From: Candidatus Wallbacteria bacterium
Lineage (GTDB): Bacteria; Muiribacteriota; UBA6191; JACPRK01
Assembly (NCBI GenBank): GCA_016213845.1
Contig: JACQZN010000031.1
Span: forward strand, 1 to 64,000
Direction: 5' to 3'
Length of the DNA: 64,000 bases
Shown here in pieces: positions 1 through 9,986 of the stretch. Both the position numbers and the translations under genes were made by a program. The first letter of the stretch is position 1; every line of letters begins with the position of its first letter. The notes beneath the pieces were generated by a model. It was not told the origin of the DNA, did not search any database, and saw nothing but the letters and a program-made list of their open reading frames with translations.

Positions 1-206
1 AGGCATTCCACTCAGAGGCTCCGCCTCCGAACCTCCGCCAAGGGGCCGAAGGCCCCCTGGACCCCCATTTTATGCGGCTTTTGGGTGTTTCGGATGCGCT
101 CAGTCCATTCGAATCCGACGGATAGTTCAAGAGATCTGTCCATGCGTGAGAGCCAGTCCCCGCTTTCCGCCTCCGGGCTCGAGACTTTGCCGGGACCCTG
201 CCGGCT
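1..206. other. intergenic stretch at window edge
   Basis: There is no convincing gene here. The short ORFs reading through it are antisense shadows. A small GC hairpin (six-base arms GGGGCC and GGCCCC around GAA) lies near positions 42-56. It could contribute to termination downstream of glpD, but no T-tract follows. Confidence 0.4.
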
Positions 207-1853
207 TCAAGCACGAAAGGAGCGGCTCTCGGCGACGGCGCGAGTGAAGAGCTCGAGCTGGCGGGAGCGCTCGGCGGCGGACCAGCCCAGCGCGGCGGAG
301 GCGAGGTCTGCGACTCGCGGCGCCAACGAGAGGCCCTGATCGGGCTCCCGGTAGAAGAGCCGGGTGCGGCGAATCATCAGGTCGGGGAGGGTGGCGGCCA
401 TCTCGTGAGTGCAGGCGAAGACGATCTCGGCGGCCAGGTACGGAGAGCGCGGCGAGAGCGGGACCGCCAGCGAGCGGTCCTCGCGGGCAAGGGCGGCCAG
501 CAGGTCCTCCTCGCCGGGGAACCGGGCTGCGAAGCGCTGCATCGCCTCGGGAGGTACGCCCGAGGCCCCGCGGAGCAGGCCGTCGCGTCCGCCGCCGGCA
601 GCGAAATGGCGGATTGGCACGCGTGCCGTTCGGCAGCTCTGGCGGGACTGGATACCGTGCTCGCTCCGGAGCTTGGCGGCGACGCGGTCCACGACCTCTT
701 CGGCCATCTTGCGGTAGGTGGTGAGCTTCCCTCCAACGAGAGTCAAAAGCCCCGACGACTCCTCGACGAGCTTGTGTTCCCGGGAGACCGCTGAGGCCGA
801 CGAGCTGCCGTCTGCGGCGAGCAGCGGCCTGAGGCCCGCGAAAGTGCCGACCACGTCCGCGGAGGTCGCTGTCAGGTCGGGGAAGTAGCTCCGAAGAGTC
901 TCCAGGAGGTAGGTAACCTCGTCGTTCGTGGCGACGGGGCGGTCGATCTCGCCGTCGAAGTCGGTGTCGGTCGTCCCGACCAAGAGCGTCCCATCCCACG
1001 GGATGGCGAACAGCACCCGCCCGTCGATGGGGCTGATCAACACGATCGCGTGCTCCAGGTCCTTCACCCCTGGAGGTAGGACGATGTGAACGCCCTTGGT
1101 CAAGCGCAGCAAGTCCTTCGAATCCGCGGCCAGTCGGCGGCGGACGTCGTCGGACCAGGGGCCCGTTGCGTTGACGACGACGCGTCCGGAAACGGTGAGC
1201 CGGCCGCCCCCCAGCCGATCCTCGACCTCCACGCCGCAGACTTTTCCTGCGTTCGACAGGAAGCCCGAGACCGTGGCGTGGCTGAGCGCCAGCGCCCCCT
1301 CGTGCCAGGCCGCGCGAAGAGTCTCCAGCGTCAGCCGCGAGTCGTCCGTCTGGGCGTCGTAGAAGAGCGCGCCTCCCGCCAGGTCGGAGGATCTCAGCCC
1401 CGGGGCCATCCGGGCGAAGTCCGCGGTGCCCAGGCTTTTGTGCATCCGAACGTTTCCGAACATCGCCAGCGCGTCGTAGAGCCAGAGCCCGAGATTGATG
1501 AAGAAGGGGCCGTGGCGGCCGCCGCGAAAGACCGGCATCAGGAAGCCGAGCGGCTTCACCAGGTGGGGGGCGATGTCGAGCAGCACGCGGCGCTCGATGC
1601 TGGCCTCGTGGACCAGCCCGAACTGGTAATGCTCCAGGTAGCGGACCCCGCCGTGAACCAGCTTGGAAGACTTCGAGGACGTCCCGCTGCCGAAGTCCGA
1701 CTTCTCGATCACCGCGACCGACATCCCGCGCATCGCCGCGTCGCGCGCGATTCCCGCGCCGTTGATCCCCCCACCGACGACAAGGAGGTCGAACGTCCTC
1801 TCGGAGAGCATCTGGAGCGTCGAACCCCGTTCGAGGACCGAGAACTGTTTCAC
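207..1853 (-). CDS. glpD: FAD-dependent glycerol-3-phosphate dehydrogenase
   Basis: Oxidises sn-glycerol-3-phosphate to dihydroxyacetone phosphate at the cytoplasmic membrane, passing electrons through FAD to quinone. The N-terminus carries the dinucleotide-binding motif GGGINGAGIARDAA near residues 27-40. It is followed by the family signature around SSKSSKLVHGGVRYLE. The C-terminal third matches the usual DAO C-terminal domain. At 548 residues it is somewhat longer than E. coli GlpD (501). The annotated start is GTG at 1853 with a weak AGGG upstream; ATG at 1811, just before the FAD motif, is an alternative start. It stands alone, transcribed away from the peroxiredoxin gene. The enzyme family is clear; the start is less so. 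Confidence 0.93.
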   Translation of the reverse strand: MKQFSVLERGSTLQMLSERTFDLLVVGGGINGAGIARDAAMRGMSVAVIEKSDFGSGTSSKSSKLVHGGVRYLEHYQFGLVHEASIERRVLLDIAPHLVKPLGFLMPVFRGGRHGPFFINLGLWLYDALAMFGNVRMHKSLGTADFARMAPGLRSSDLAGGALFYDAQTDDSRLTLETLRAAWHEGALALSHATVSGFLSNAGKVCGVEVEDRLGGGRLTVSGRVVVNATGPWSDDVRRRLAADSKDLLRLTKGVHIVLPPGVKDLEHAIVLISPIDGRVLFAIPWDGTLLVGTTDTDFDGEIDRPVATNDEVTYLLETLRSYFPDLTATSADVVGTFAGLRPLLAADGSSSASAVSREHKLVEESSGLLTLVGGKLTTYRKMAEEVVDRVAAKLRSEHGIQSRQSCRTARVPIRHFAAGGGRDGLLRGASGVPPEAMQRFAARFPGEEDLLAALAREDRSLAVPLSPRSPYLAAEIVFACTHEMAATLPDLMIRRTRLFYREPDQGLSLAPRVADLASAALGWSAAERSRQLELFTRAVAESRSFRA

Positions 1854-1940
1854 GCCGCCCTAGGCTAAACGGTCGCTCGGTTGATGTCCAGGCGGTAGGG
1901 AGTAGCGAGTAGCGAGACTTCTCTGCTCTACCGCCAATCT

Positions 1941-2043
1941 CTGATCCCTGAAGCCTGACCCCTGAGGCCTCACTCCTCAAGCCTCACTCCTCACTCCTCA
2001 AGCCTCGAGCCTCAAGCCTCAAGCCTCACTCCTCGAGCCTCAC
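1941..2043. repeat. low-complexity CCTCAAG/CCTCACT array
   Basis: A run of 6-8-base units (CCTCAAG, CCTCACT, CCTGACC, CCTGATC) fills the region between glpD and the peroxiredoxin promoter. It is the reverse complement in character of the array at 6160-6283 and related to the one at 60516-60597. It has no coding potential. Confidence 0.75.
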
Positions 2044-2053
2044 ATCGCCTGTG

Positions 2054-2067
2054 ACCGTAGTTACGGT
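2054..2067. promoter_or_regulatory. inverted repeat, possible operator
   Basis: A perfect 6-bp inverted repeat with a 2-base centre (ACCGTA-GT-TACGGT) ends one base before the putative -35 box of the peroxiredoxin gene. Its size and position fit the binding site of a dimeric regulator. The regulator is not identifiable in this window. Confidence 0.45.
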
Positions 2068-2068
2068 A

Positions 2069-2098
2069 TTGACGCTCGTGCGGCATGAGTGCTAGGGT
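2069..2098 (+). promoter_or_regulatory. putative sigma-70 promoter of the peroxiredoxin gene
   Basis: TTGACG (-35) is followed after 18 bases by TAGGGT, preceded by TGC, giving an extended -10 (TGCTAGGGT). The predicted start near 2105 leaves an untranslated leader of about 80 bases before the strong ribosome site AAGGAGG. The -35 box is good and the -10 box mediocre. Confidence 0.5.
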
Positions 2099-2184
2099 GC
2101 GAGCGTCCCGGAGCGGTTCGAAGGTTCCGGGCGGCCTGGGGGGGCCGGGACCCCGGCTCCCTCTTCTGCCAAGGAGGAATTGCG

Positions 2185-2754
2185 ATGACCCATCATACGG
2201 AGGCCCACGAGGGGCCCTGCTTCCGCAGCCTGGTTGGCCACAAGGCGCCCGAGTTCGAGCTCGAGGGCGTCATCAAGGGTGACTTCAAGAAGTTCAGCCT
2301 GACGGAGAACATCAAGGCCAAGAAGTGGACCGTGCTGTTCTGGTATCCGCTGGATTTCACGTTCGTCTGCCCGACCGAGATCGAGGGCTTCGGCAAGGAG
2401 CTGGAGTCCTTCCACAAGCTCGGCGCCGAGGTCTGGGGCGTCAGCACCGATAGCAAGTTCAGCCACAAGGCCTGGATGGCCAGCGACGATCGCATCAAGG
2501 CGATCGGCTACCCCCTGTTGGCCGACTTCACCAAGGACGTCACTCGCCGCTACGGCATCCTCAAGGAAGAGCTGGGCGCCGGCTACCGCGGCACGTTCAT
2601 CATCGACCCGACCGGCGTCTGCCGCAGCATGGTCGTCAACGACCTGCCCGTCGGCCGCAGCGTCTCGGAGACGCTGAGGACGCTGCAGGCTCTCCAGACC
2701 GGCGAGCTCTGCCCGATCGACTGGAAGCCCGGCAGCAAGACTCTCGGCAAGTAG
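2185..2754 (+). CDS. 2-Cys peroxiredoxin (AhpC/Prx type)
   Basis: A thiol peroxidase that reduces hydrogen peroxide and organic peroxides in the cytosol. The peroxidatic cysteine is C62 in DFTFVCPTE. The resolving cysteine is most likely C176 in GELCPIDW, so this is a typical 2-Cys enzyme. At 189 residues it is the normal family length. An upstream in-frame ATG at 2089 would add 32 residues of non-homologous sequence. The ATG at 2185 sits 7 bases after AAGGAGG and is clearly the start. Codon choice is strongly C/G-ending, as expected of an abundant protein. The gene is monocistronic with its own promoter. The reductase partner is not visible nearby. Confidence 0.95.
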   Translation: MTHHTEAHEGPCFRSLVGHKAPEFELEGVIKGDFKKFSLTENIKAKKWTVLFWYPLDFTFVCPTEIEGFGKELESFHKLGAEVWGVSTDSKFSHKAWMASDDRIKAIGYPLLADFTKDVTRRYGILKEELGAGYRGTFIIDPTGVCRSMVVNDLPVGRSVSETLRTLQALQTGELCPIDWKPGSKTLGK

Positions 2755-2866
2755 CCGCGATCCAAACTAGCCGACCGGTATCCCGCTTCGCCCCGCTCCG
2801 GCGGGGCGAAGTCATTCTCGGCAAGCCGGTGAACCCGGGGGCCGGGTACCGTGCCGGCACCGAGCT

Positions 2867-5800
2867 TCAGGAGCTGGGAGCCATGGCGGGTGTTTGCTGG
2901 CCCCGGGCGCCCTGGCGGGCTGCCTGGTAGAGCGGTTCCAGGTCCGCCCGCAGCTCCGCTGGAAGCGACGAGTAGGTGGCGTCCTGGAGGAGGTCGGCCA
3001 GCACCTGCACGTCGACAGGGTTGGCGATTCGGCCCAGGCCTCGAGCGGCCCACTCCCGGACGTAGGGATCCGGGTCGTGAAGCAGTGTCAGGAAGCTGGG
3101 GCGGGCTGCCGCGCAGGCCCGCCGCGTGAGGTACCGGCATGCCCACGCCCGGCAGTCGTGAGAGGGGTCCTCGAGGAGCTTGCGGACGCTGGCAGTGAGG
3201 TCGGGCTCGGACAGCAGCTCGATGACCTTGAGCGTCTGGAGGCGCACCTCGGGGTGGGAGTCGGTCAGCCCGAGCTCCAGAGCGGGCTGGGCGGCGGCGG
3301 CCTGGGGGGTTGCGAGGAGCTCCAGGAGAAAGACCCGGTCGAGCGCGTCGCACTGCTTCCAGGTATCAACCAGCAGTTCGGCCGTGGGTGAGGCCCGGAC
3401 GGTCGCCAGGACGGCCTCGCGGGAACGGATGCAGCGCTCGATCGGCTCTCTTACGAAGTCCGGCAGGTCGGGCAGGGCCTTCTCCTCGAGCAGGTCGGGG
3501 ACGTAGCGGGCCAGGTAAGCGCTGCGAAGCCGGGCGAGCGATGCGGTTGCCTCCTGTGCTGCGAAGAGATCCCGGTCGTGGAGCATGGGGAGCACGCGCT
3601 CCTCGTAGCTCGGGTCGGCGGCGCTGCCGAAGTAGCGGATGGCCAGCCGCCGGAGAGTCGGGTCCTGGCTGCGGAAGGCGTCCAGCGCCTCTTCCACATA
3701 GCGCCAGTCCTTCCAGACCTCCAGGGTTTCGAAGGCGGTGCGGCGAACGTCATCGGAGCCCTCGACCAGGGCCCTGCAGATGAAGAGCGTCCGCGCTGGC
3801 GGACGGGGCAGGCGTGCTGCCGCGCGGACGGCGTAAAGCCGCAGGAACTCCAGGGAGTGTCGGGCTCCGTCCGGAGTCGGAGGATGAAAACGCTCCTCGG
3901 GCCATCGCTGAGCTGGTGGCAGCGCGTCCGGCTCGCCGCGCGTCAAGGCCAGCACCTCGGCCTCCGCGCGGACCCGGGCGCAATCGTCCGTGCGCCCTCT
4001 CAGGAGAGTCGATGCCTCTACCGGAGCCTTCGAGTCTGCCAGCGCCTTCCAGGCCTCGAGTCGGACGGACGCGGACTCGTGGCGGGCAGCCAGCGCCAGA
4101 CCCGACGCCTGGGGCGCCAGCGCCTCCGGACGGTGCTCCCTGAGCCACGCTATGCCACGGCCAATCACCCACTCGACGGGGTGCGCCAGGAGCGATTCCA
4201 CGGCCGCCCCGTCACCGTCGTCGACCGCGGCCTGGAACGCCTCCAGGCGAGCGAAGACCTCGCGATGCCAGGCCAGCGCGTGCTGCATCTCGGAGCTGTG
4301 GCGCTCGAACTTCTCACGTGAGAGGCGATCTTCCAGGAGATCCATCGTTCGCCCGTCCCTGCGGGAGGCCAGGGCCAGCGCCGCCGCGTACTCCACGTAG
4401 CTGACGCCTCGCCGGATCAGCGGCTCGGCCTCCCGCCAGGCCCGGTCCGGGGCCAGCCGCGACAGGTTCAAGAGCGCCTGTCCGGCCACCAGAAACGACG
4501 CGTCCCCGAGCGCGGCCGCCATCCGGTCCGCAAGCGCTGCATCCCGGACCCGCGCCAGTCGTACGATCGCATCCTCCCGCACCCAGGCGGTCGGGCTTTC
4601 GAGCTTGACCAGGAGCTCCTCGACCACTTCGCCCGTCAGCTCCTCCTCGTCCTCCACGCCGGTCACGCCGATCCCGGCGCCCCTCAGCAACCGGAAGATC
4701 TCCCAGAAGCGCTCCTGGCGAGTCGCGGCGTCCATACCGCTCATATCGCGCCAGTCCACATTGACGCTGTAGGGGTTGAACTGTTCGAGCGACTTCGGGT
4801 CGACGCCGTAGTACTCCCACTGCTCCGAGAGCGGCGAATGCGGGTAGATCATCGTCATCGCCAGCACGCCGACGTGGTGGATGCAGTCGCGATTTCGCTT
4901 CACGAAGTCGAGCGTGGCCCGATGGTCTTCCTCGGACTCGCCCGGAAAGCCGACCATCAGGTTGATGACGTTCTTGATGCCCGCGTCGGCGCCCAAGCGC
5001 AGCACCTGATCGGCGTCCTCGACGATGTATCCCTTGCGCATCTTTCGCAGGATCTTCTGCGAGCCGCTCTCGATCCCGTAAACCAGGGCGCCAACGCGCC
5101 CAGCCTTGAGCCGCTCGAACAGCGGCCGGTCCATCAGCCGGTGCACGACCGCGTTTCCCCACCAAGTGAGGTCGAGGCCCGCCTGCGCGATGGCGTCGCA
5201 GAGCTGGCCGAGAAAGATGAGGTTGCCGTTCAATAGCAGGTCATTGCAGCTGAACTGGTTGATGCCCCAGCGCTCGATGTGGGAGCGCATCTCCGCCAGG
5301 ATTGCCGAGATGCCACGGTGGCGGAACCCCGGCCAGAGAATCCGCTCGTAGCACATCGCGCACTTGCGCACGCAGCCTCGGCTGGTCAGGAAGGGAAGCA
5401 TCCGCTTGCCGTAGGCCCCAAGGTCGAACTCCTCGAAGGTCGGCGAGGGGAGGACGTCCAGGTCGGATACGGGCGGCCGCGGCACGTAACTCTCGGGGCG
5501 GCCGCGGTTCCAGACGACGGCACCCGCGGTGCCCTCCAGGCCGGCGCCGTCGCGATGCCGGCGGGCCAGCTCGAGCAGCGTCAGTTCACCCTCGCCCTCC
5601 ACGAACACGTCGACTAGATCGAGGAACGGGCGGAGCTCCCGCACGGCCGAGGACTCGTCGAGCCCTTCGGGTTTGAAGCCGGTCAGTCCCACGGTCCTGG
5701 GGTCTCCGGGAGTCTGGAGGCGGACGCTGGGGCCGCCCAGGACGATTGTCTTGGCGCATCCCCGCTCGCGCAGCATGCGCACCAGCTCCAGGGTGAACAT

Positions 5801-6124
5801 GCAGTTGGCGCTCTGCGTCGAGAACCCGATCATGTCACCGTCGCGCTCGATCAGCTCGTCTACGAAGCCGCTCACGAAGGTCTTTGTCTCATCGGAGAAG
5901 CTGCCCTTGAAGACCTCGGGGCGCGCCCAGAAGGTGCTGCTGGTCAGCTCCCAGTACTTGCGGAGGGGCTCCTCGATTCGGTTGTGGAGGAGAATGTTGA
6001 AGTCGCCCACCCAGGTGTCGATGCCGTTGGCCCGGAGAGCAGCCGACAGGTAAGCCAGCGCCAGGTTGGCGCACTCGGTGCGCCATGGCGGGCAAGCGAC
6101 AAGCAAGATCGGAAGGCGAGCCAC
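2867..6124 (-). CDS. B12-binding-like/radical SAM protein fused to HEAT repeats
   Basis: A 1085-residue protein. Residues 1-195 look like the Rossmann-like cobalamin-binding domain found before many radical SAM enzymes (hydrophobic start, VLGGPSV near 128-134), but I see no DxHxxG cobalamin ligand motif. The radical SAM domain follows at about 240-480, with the cluster motif C251-x3-C255-x2-C258 in SRGCVRKCAMCYE. From about 520 to 1060 there are many alpha-helical HEAT-like repeats rich in Ala, Leu and Arg, with repeated motifs such as DPDPYVREWAARGLGRI. The start is GTG at 6124. The HEAT part probably acts as a scaffold or substrate-docking surface. The reaction is unknown, and no partner gene is adjacent on the same strand. 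Confidence 0.88.
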   Translation of the reverse strand: MARLPILLVACPPWRTECANLALAYLSAALRANGIDTWVGDFNILLHNRIEEPLRKYWELTSSTFWARPEVFKGSFSDETKTFVSGFVDELIERDGDMIGFSTQSANCMFTLELVRMLRERGCAKTIVLGGPSVRLQTPGDPRTVGLTGFKPEGLDESSAVRELRPFLDLVDVFVEGEGELTLLELARRHRDGAGLEGTAGAVVWNRGRPESYVPRPPVSDLDVLPSPTFEEFDLGAYGKRMLPFLTSRGCVRKCAMCYERILWPGFRHRGISAILAEMRSHIERWGINQFSCNDLLLNGNLIFLGQLCDAIAQAGLDLTWWGNAVVHRLMDRPLFERLKAGRVGALVYGIESGSQKILRKMRKGYIVEDADQVLRLGADAGIKNVINLMVGFPGESEEDHRATLDFVKRNRDCIHHVGVLAMTMIYPHSPLSEQWEYYGVDPKSLEQFNPYSVNVDWRDMSGMDAATRQERFWEIFRLLRGAGIGVTGVEDEEELTGEVVEELLVKLESPTAWVREDAIVRLARVRDAALADRMAAALGDASFLVAGQALLNLSRLAPDRAWREAEPLIRRGVSYVEYAAALALASRRDGRTMDLLEDRLSREKFERHSSEMQHALAWHREVFARLEAFQAAVDDGDGAAVESLLAHPVEWVIGRGIAWLREHRPEALAPQASGLALAARHESASVRLEAWKALADSKAPVEASTLLRGRTDDCARVRAEAEVLALTRGEPDALPPAQRWPEERFHPPTPDGARHSLEFLRLYAVRAAARLPRPPARTLFICRALVEGSDDVRRTAFETLEVWKDWRYVEEALDAFRSQDPTLRRLAIRYFGSAADPSYEERVLPMLHDRDLFAAQEATASLARLRSAYLARYVPDLLEEKALPDLPDFVREPIERCIRSREAVLATVRASPTAELLVDTWKQCDALDRVFLLELLATPQAAAAQPALELGLTDSHPEVRLQTLKVIELLSEPDLTASVRKLLEDPSHDCRAWACRYLTRRACAAARPSFLTLLHDPDPYVREWAARGLGRIANPVDVQVLADLLQDATYSSLPAELRADLEPLYQAARQGARGQQTPAMAPSS

Positions 6125-6159
6125 GCGTCTAAGTGTACTGCCAGGACGGCGCAGGGGGG

Positions 6160-6283
6160 AGGCTTGAGGCTTGAGGGGTGAGGCTTGAGGCTTGAGGGGT
6201 GAGGCTTGAGGCTTGAGGGGTGAGGCTTGAGGAGTAAGGCTTGAGGGGGCAGGCTTCAGGAGTCAGGGTTCAGGGATCAGGCC
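6160..6283. repeat. 21-bp tandem repeat plus degenerate tail
   Basis: Three perfect 21-bp tandem copies (AGGCTTGAGGCTTGAGGGGTG) occupy 6160-6222. Degenerate AGGCTTGAGG and CAGGATTCAGG-like units then continue to about 6283. They lie between the radical SAM gene and the fbaB terminator. Each 21-mer is itself built from 7-8-base units. There are no spacers, so this is not a CRISPR array. Confidence 0.85.
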
Positions 6284-6306
6284 CGAGGATTCTCGATTCA
6301 CGGTTC

Positions 6307-6351
6307 TCCCCCAAACAACAAGCCCACCCGGGCGCGGGGCGACCGGGTGGG
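6307..6351 (-). terminator. rho-independent terminator of fbaB
   Basis: A 9-bp perfect stem (CCCACCCGG at 6323-6331 with CCGGGTGGG at 6343-6351) lies just past the fbaB stop. Read on the minus strand it is followed by the T-rich CTTGTTGTTT, the standard layout of an intrinsic terminator. Confidence 0.75.
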
Positions 6352-6369
6352 TGCGGGGGCGCTAGCCAA

Positions 6370-7428
<1,059 letters not shown>

Positions 7429-7467
7429 CTCGCTTCTCCTTCGTCGGGCCGAATTGCCGACAGCCGC

Positions 7468-7496
7468 ATCATATCGCGCCTCTCCCCCTCGTGCCA
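7468..7496 (-). promoter_or_regulatory. possible promoter of fbaB
   Basis: In the 102-base gap between the kinase stop and the fbaB start, the minus strand reads TATGAT (5 of 6 matches to the -10 consensus). TGGCAC lies 17 bases upstream as a poor -35. This would allow fbaB to be transcribed separately from the kinase. Confidence 0.3.
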
Positions 7497-7530
7497 GCGC
7501 CGACCCGCCGCCCACCTGCGACGCCCGGAG

Positions 7531-9819
7531 CTACTCGATCCCGGCGGACTTCTTGACGGCAGCGCACTCTTCGGCCGACGAGGGGTACAGCTGGGCGGCG
7601 CTGGTGACGAGGCTGGCGATGTGGCTCTTCTTGCCGGAAGCGCAGAGGTCCCGGGCTTCCGACAGACAGAGCTCCGCCAGGCTTTTGCGAGCCTGCTCGT
7701 GGGCAGGGTCCATCCGGAGCATCGTCTCGTAGAGGCTGCGCAACGCCTGGCGGCGCTCCGAGAACCTGGGAGCAGGTCCGCCGGGCACGGGTTCTGGCTC
7801 GGAGACAGCTTGCGACGGCGGCTCGGCGGCGGGCCCAGGAGTTGGCAGCGGGGCCGGTTGCTCAGCCGAGGCCGCGCGGCCCGCCGCCCCCGCCGACGGT
7901 TGCGAAGTTCCGTGTGCCGCCCCGGCCGGGAGCGCCTGCTGAGCAGGCCGCGCATCGCCGGTCTCTGCCTGCGAGCGATCTGCCAAGGCCGCCCCCCCAC
8001 CGGTCGATCCGATGGCACCCGGGCCGTCGCTCTCGGTCTGCGAAGGTGCGAACCCCTCCAGCTTGCTCTCCTTCCTGCGTTCCCTACTCGTCGCCTGCCC
8101 GACGAGCGGCGCGGCCGGCTTGGACGCGTCAACCTCGCTGGCCGGCTCGTCCTGAGAGTCCGGAGCGATTTCGGCCGATGGCACGGCGCCCAGCGCGTCC
8201 TTGGACGCACCGTCGGCCCGTAGGCCGCCCCCATCGGGACTTCCGTCTCGATCCGCCGGGACCCCCTCGGCGGCGGCTCCGGTCTTCTCGAGGGTGCCGG
8301 GTTGCCGACGCGCCTCTTCGGCAGCGGCGCCGTCCCGCTTTGGCTGGAGGGTCCCCGTGGACGCGACGCGGTTCACTTGCTTGCCGGTCGTGGCCGCAGG
8401 CCCTGCCGGGAGCATCGGCCCTGGGAGGGGAGCTGACCGCGTGCCCCCCGGCTGCTGCGCTGCCGCCGGCGCCGAGCGCGCCACCGGCCTGTCCTGGGGC
8501 ACGGGCTTCGACCCCGCCAGGGCCTTCTGCTCCTGCTCAGCCTGCGCCATGATCGCCGCCAGGGCGGCCCGCTTGGCCTCGTCGGCTCCCAATCGCCGGT
8601 GCTCCGTCAAGAGCTGATGGCCGTAATGGGCTCCGGCTCCCGTCACTGCCGCGGCGAGCCCCAGAAAGATGCCCAGGGCGCGTTCCCGGTGGCGACGCGT
8701 CCACCGCAGGAAGCTCTCGAGTGGAGTCGACCTGCGCGCCCCGATCGGTTGATCGCCCAGCCAGGCCTCCAGCTCTTCCCGGAAGGCGTTCACGGATGCG
8801 TAGCGGCGGCCCGGCTGCGGGTCCAGCGCCTTCATCGCGATTGCCTCCAGGTCAGGTGGAATGTGGCGCCCCGAGACGCGTCGCGAGGGAGCCACGATCG
8901 GTTCCGTGAGAACGGCCTGAAGCGTCAGGAGCGACGTCTCCTTCTGGTGCGGCGGCTGGAGCGTCAGGCACTCGTAGAGGATGGCACCAAGGGCGTAGAC
9001 GTCGGTCCGCTCCGAAAGCCGCGAGATCTCGCCGCGAGCCTGTTCGGGCGCCATGTAGCCGGGCGTTCCGGCAATGGAGCCTTCCATCGTCCCCAGGCCG
9101 GCCGGTGCCCGCCCTCCCGAGCGGATGCCGGAAGTCGCCGGTCGAGCCTCGGCGGGCATCGGCGGGGCCTCCGGGATCTCCTCGCGGGCATCGGCTCGCG
9201 CCAGCCCCCAGTCCATGACCAGCACTTCGCCGAAGTCTCCGAGCATGATGTTGTCCGGCTTCAGGTCCCGGTGCAGCACCCCCCTGGAGTGCGCGAACGC
9301 CATCGCCTGGCAAACGCTCACCAGGATGCCGACCAGCCTCCGCAGGTCGGGGCCGCCGGGAGTGCCTGCGCGCAGCCCGGCGATCGCCTGGCCCAGCGAG
9401 GCACCCTTCACCAGCTTCATCGTGAAGAAGGGATGGCCCTCGTGCGGTGTCAGGTCGTGGACCGGCACGATACCGGGATGCTCCAGCCGCCCGGTGACGC
9501 GCGCCTCGTGCATGAAGCGCCGCAGCCGCTCGTCGGAGCGGTCCTCACCCAGCATGCGCTTCAGGGCGATGTCGCGCTCCAGCACGCGATCACGCACGAT
9601 CAGCACCTCGCCCATCCCGCCCTCGCCCGCCATCCCGCGGACCTCGTAGCGCTCGGCTACGACCTCCGACGGGGCCGCCGACCGACGCGCTGCGGCCGAG
9701 TGCTTGGTCGAGCTGACGTAGGTCTTCCCGCCGCTCTCGCTGCGGCGCCCCGGACCGGTGACGGTCGCGCGCCCACCCGACCGGGAAGTGGCGGGATCTC
9801 GCTCTGGATCAGCTGCCAT
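7531..9819 (-). CDS. membrane Ser/Thr protein kinase with DWG motif
   Basis: A eukaryote-type Ser/Thr kinase of 762 residues. The kinase domain spans about 58-350: glycine loop GEGGMGEV (65-72), VAIK-type lysine K87 (DIALK), catalytic loop HRDLKPDN (183-190) and activation-segment motif GTPGYMAPEQ (251-260). The Mg-binding motif is D203-W-G instead of DFG, a variant seen in several high-GC phyla. A single membrane segment lies near 381-398. The remaining ~360 residues are Ala/Pro-rich low complexity. They end in a short helical region with TPR-like spacing (around LYETMLRMDPAHEQARKSL). AGGAGGAG precedes the ATG. It is divergent from the giant surface protein gene, so the two may be co-regulated. 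The substrate is unknown. Confidence 0.93.
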   Translation of the reverse strand: MAADPERDPATSRSGGRATVTGPGRRSESGGKTYVSSTKHSAAARRSAAPSEVVAERYEVRGMAGEGGMGEVLIVRDRVLERDIALKRMLGEDRSDERLRRFMHEARVTGRLEHPGIVPVHDLTPHEGHPFFTMKLVKGASLGQAIAGLRAGTPGGPDLRRLVGILVSVCQAMAFAHSRGVLHRDLKPDNIMLGDFGEVLVMDWGLARADAREEIPEAPPMPAEARPATSGIRSGGRAPAGLGTMEGSIAGTPGYMAPEQARGEISRLSERTDVYALGAILYECLTLQPPHQKETSLLTLQAVLTEPIVAPSRRVSGRHIPPDLEAIAMKALDPQPGRRYASVNAFREELEAWLGDQPIGARRSTPLESFLRWTRRHRERALGIFLGLAAAVTGAGAHYGHQLLTEHRRLGADEAKRAALAAIMAQAEQEQKALAGSKPVPQDRPVARSAPAAAQQPGGTRSAPLPGPMLPAGPAATTGKQVNRVASTGTLQPKRDGAAAEEARRQPGTLEKTGAAAEGVPADRDGSPDGGGLRADGASKDALGAVPSAEIAPDSQDEPASEVDASKPAAPLVGQATSRERRKESKLEGFAPSQTESDGPGAIGSTGGGAALADRSQAETGDARPAQQALPAGAAHGTSQPSAGAAGRAASAEQPAPLPTPGPAAEPPSQAVSEPEPVPGGPAPRFSERRQALRSLYETMLRMDPAHEQARKSLAELCLSEARDLCASGKKSHIASLVTSAAQLYPSSAEECAAVKKSAGIE

Positions 9820-9861
9820 GGTGCTCTCCTCCTACTATCACGGAGTCCGGTCGCGAGCAAG

Positions 9862-9877
9862 TGGCACCGATGCCGCA
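9862..9877 (+). promoter_or_regulatory. candidate sigma-54 (-24/-12) site
   Basis: TGGCACC-N4-CCGC keeps the invariant GG and GC at the correct 10-base spacing and a perfect TGGCAC half, but the -12 half is CCGC rather than TTGC. It faces the giant surface protein gene. The window encodes a sigma-54 activator (21047-22426), which makes the match worth noting, but it could be chance. Confidence 0.28.
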
Positions 9878-9986
9878 GCCGTGCACTGTCCTGGTCAACG
9901 ACGGCCCGAATCGTGCGCCGCGCCGTGGCCTTTCGGACCTCTTTGCTGCCCACGCACGTACGGCCCCGAGCGGCCCCGAGATTGCT

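Noticed and set aside
613..631. Sigma-54-like TTGGCACG site within glpD
   Set aside because: The -12 GC is not at the required spacing and the site is inside coding sequence.
127..1980. 617-residue minus-strand frame overlapping glpD
   Set aside because: Arg/Pro/Gly-rich shadow frame in GC-rich DNA; glpD in the other frame has clear family motifs.
6160..6222. CRISPR-like direct repeats
   Set aside because: Repeats are contiguous 21-mers without spacers, internally repetitive, and no cas genes are present.
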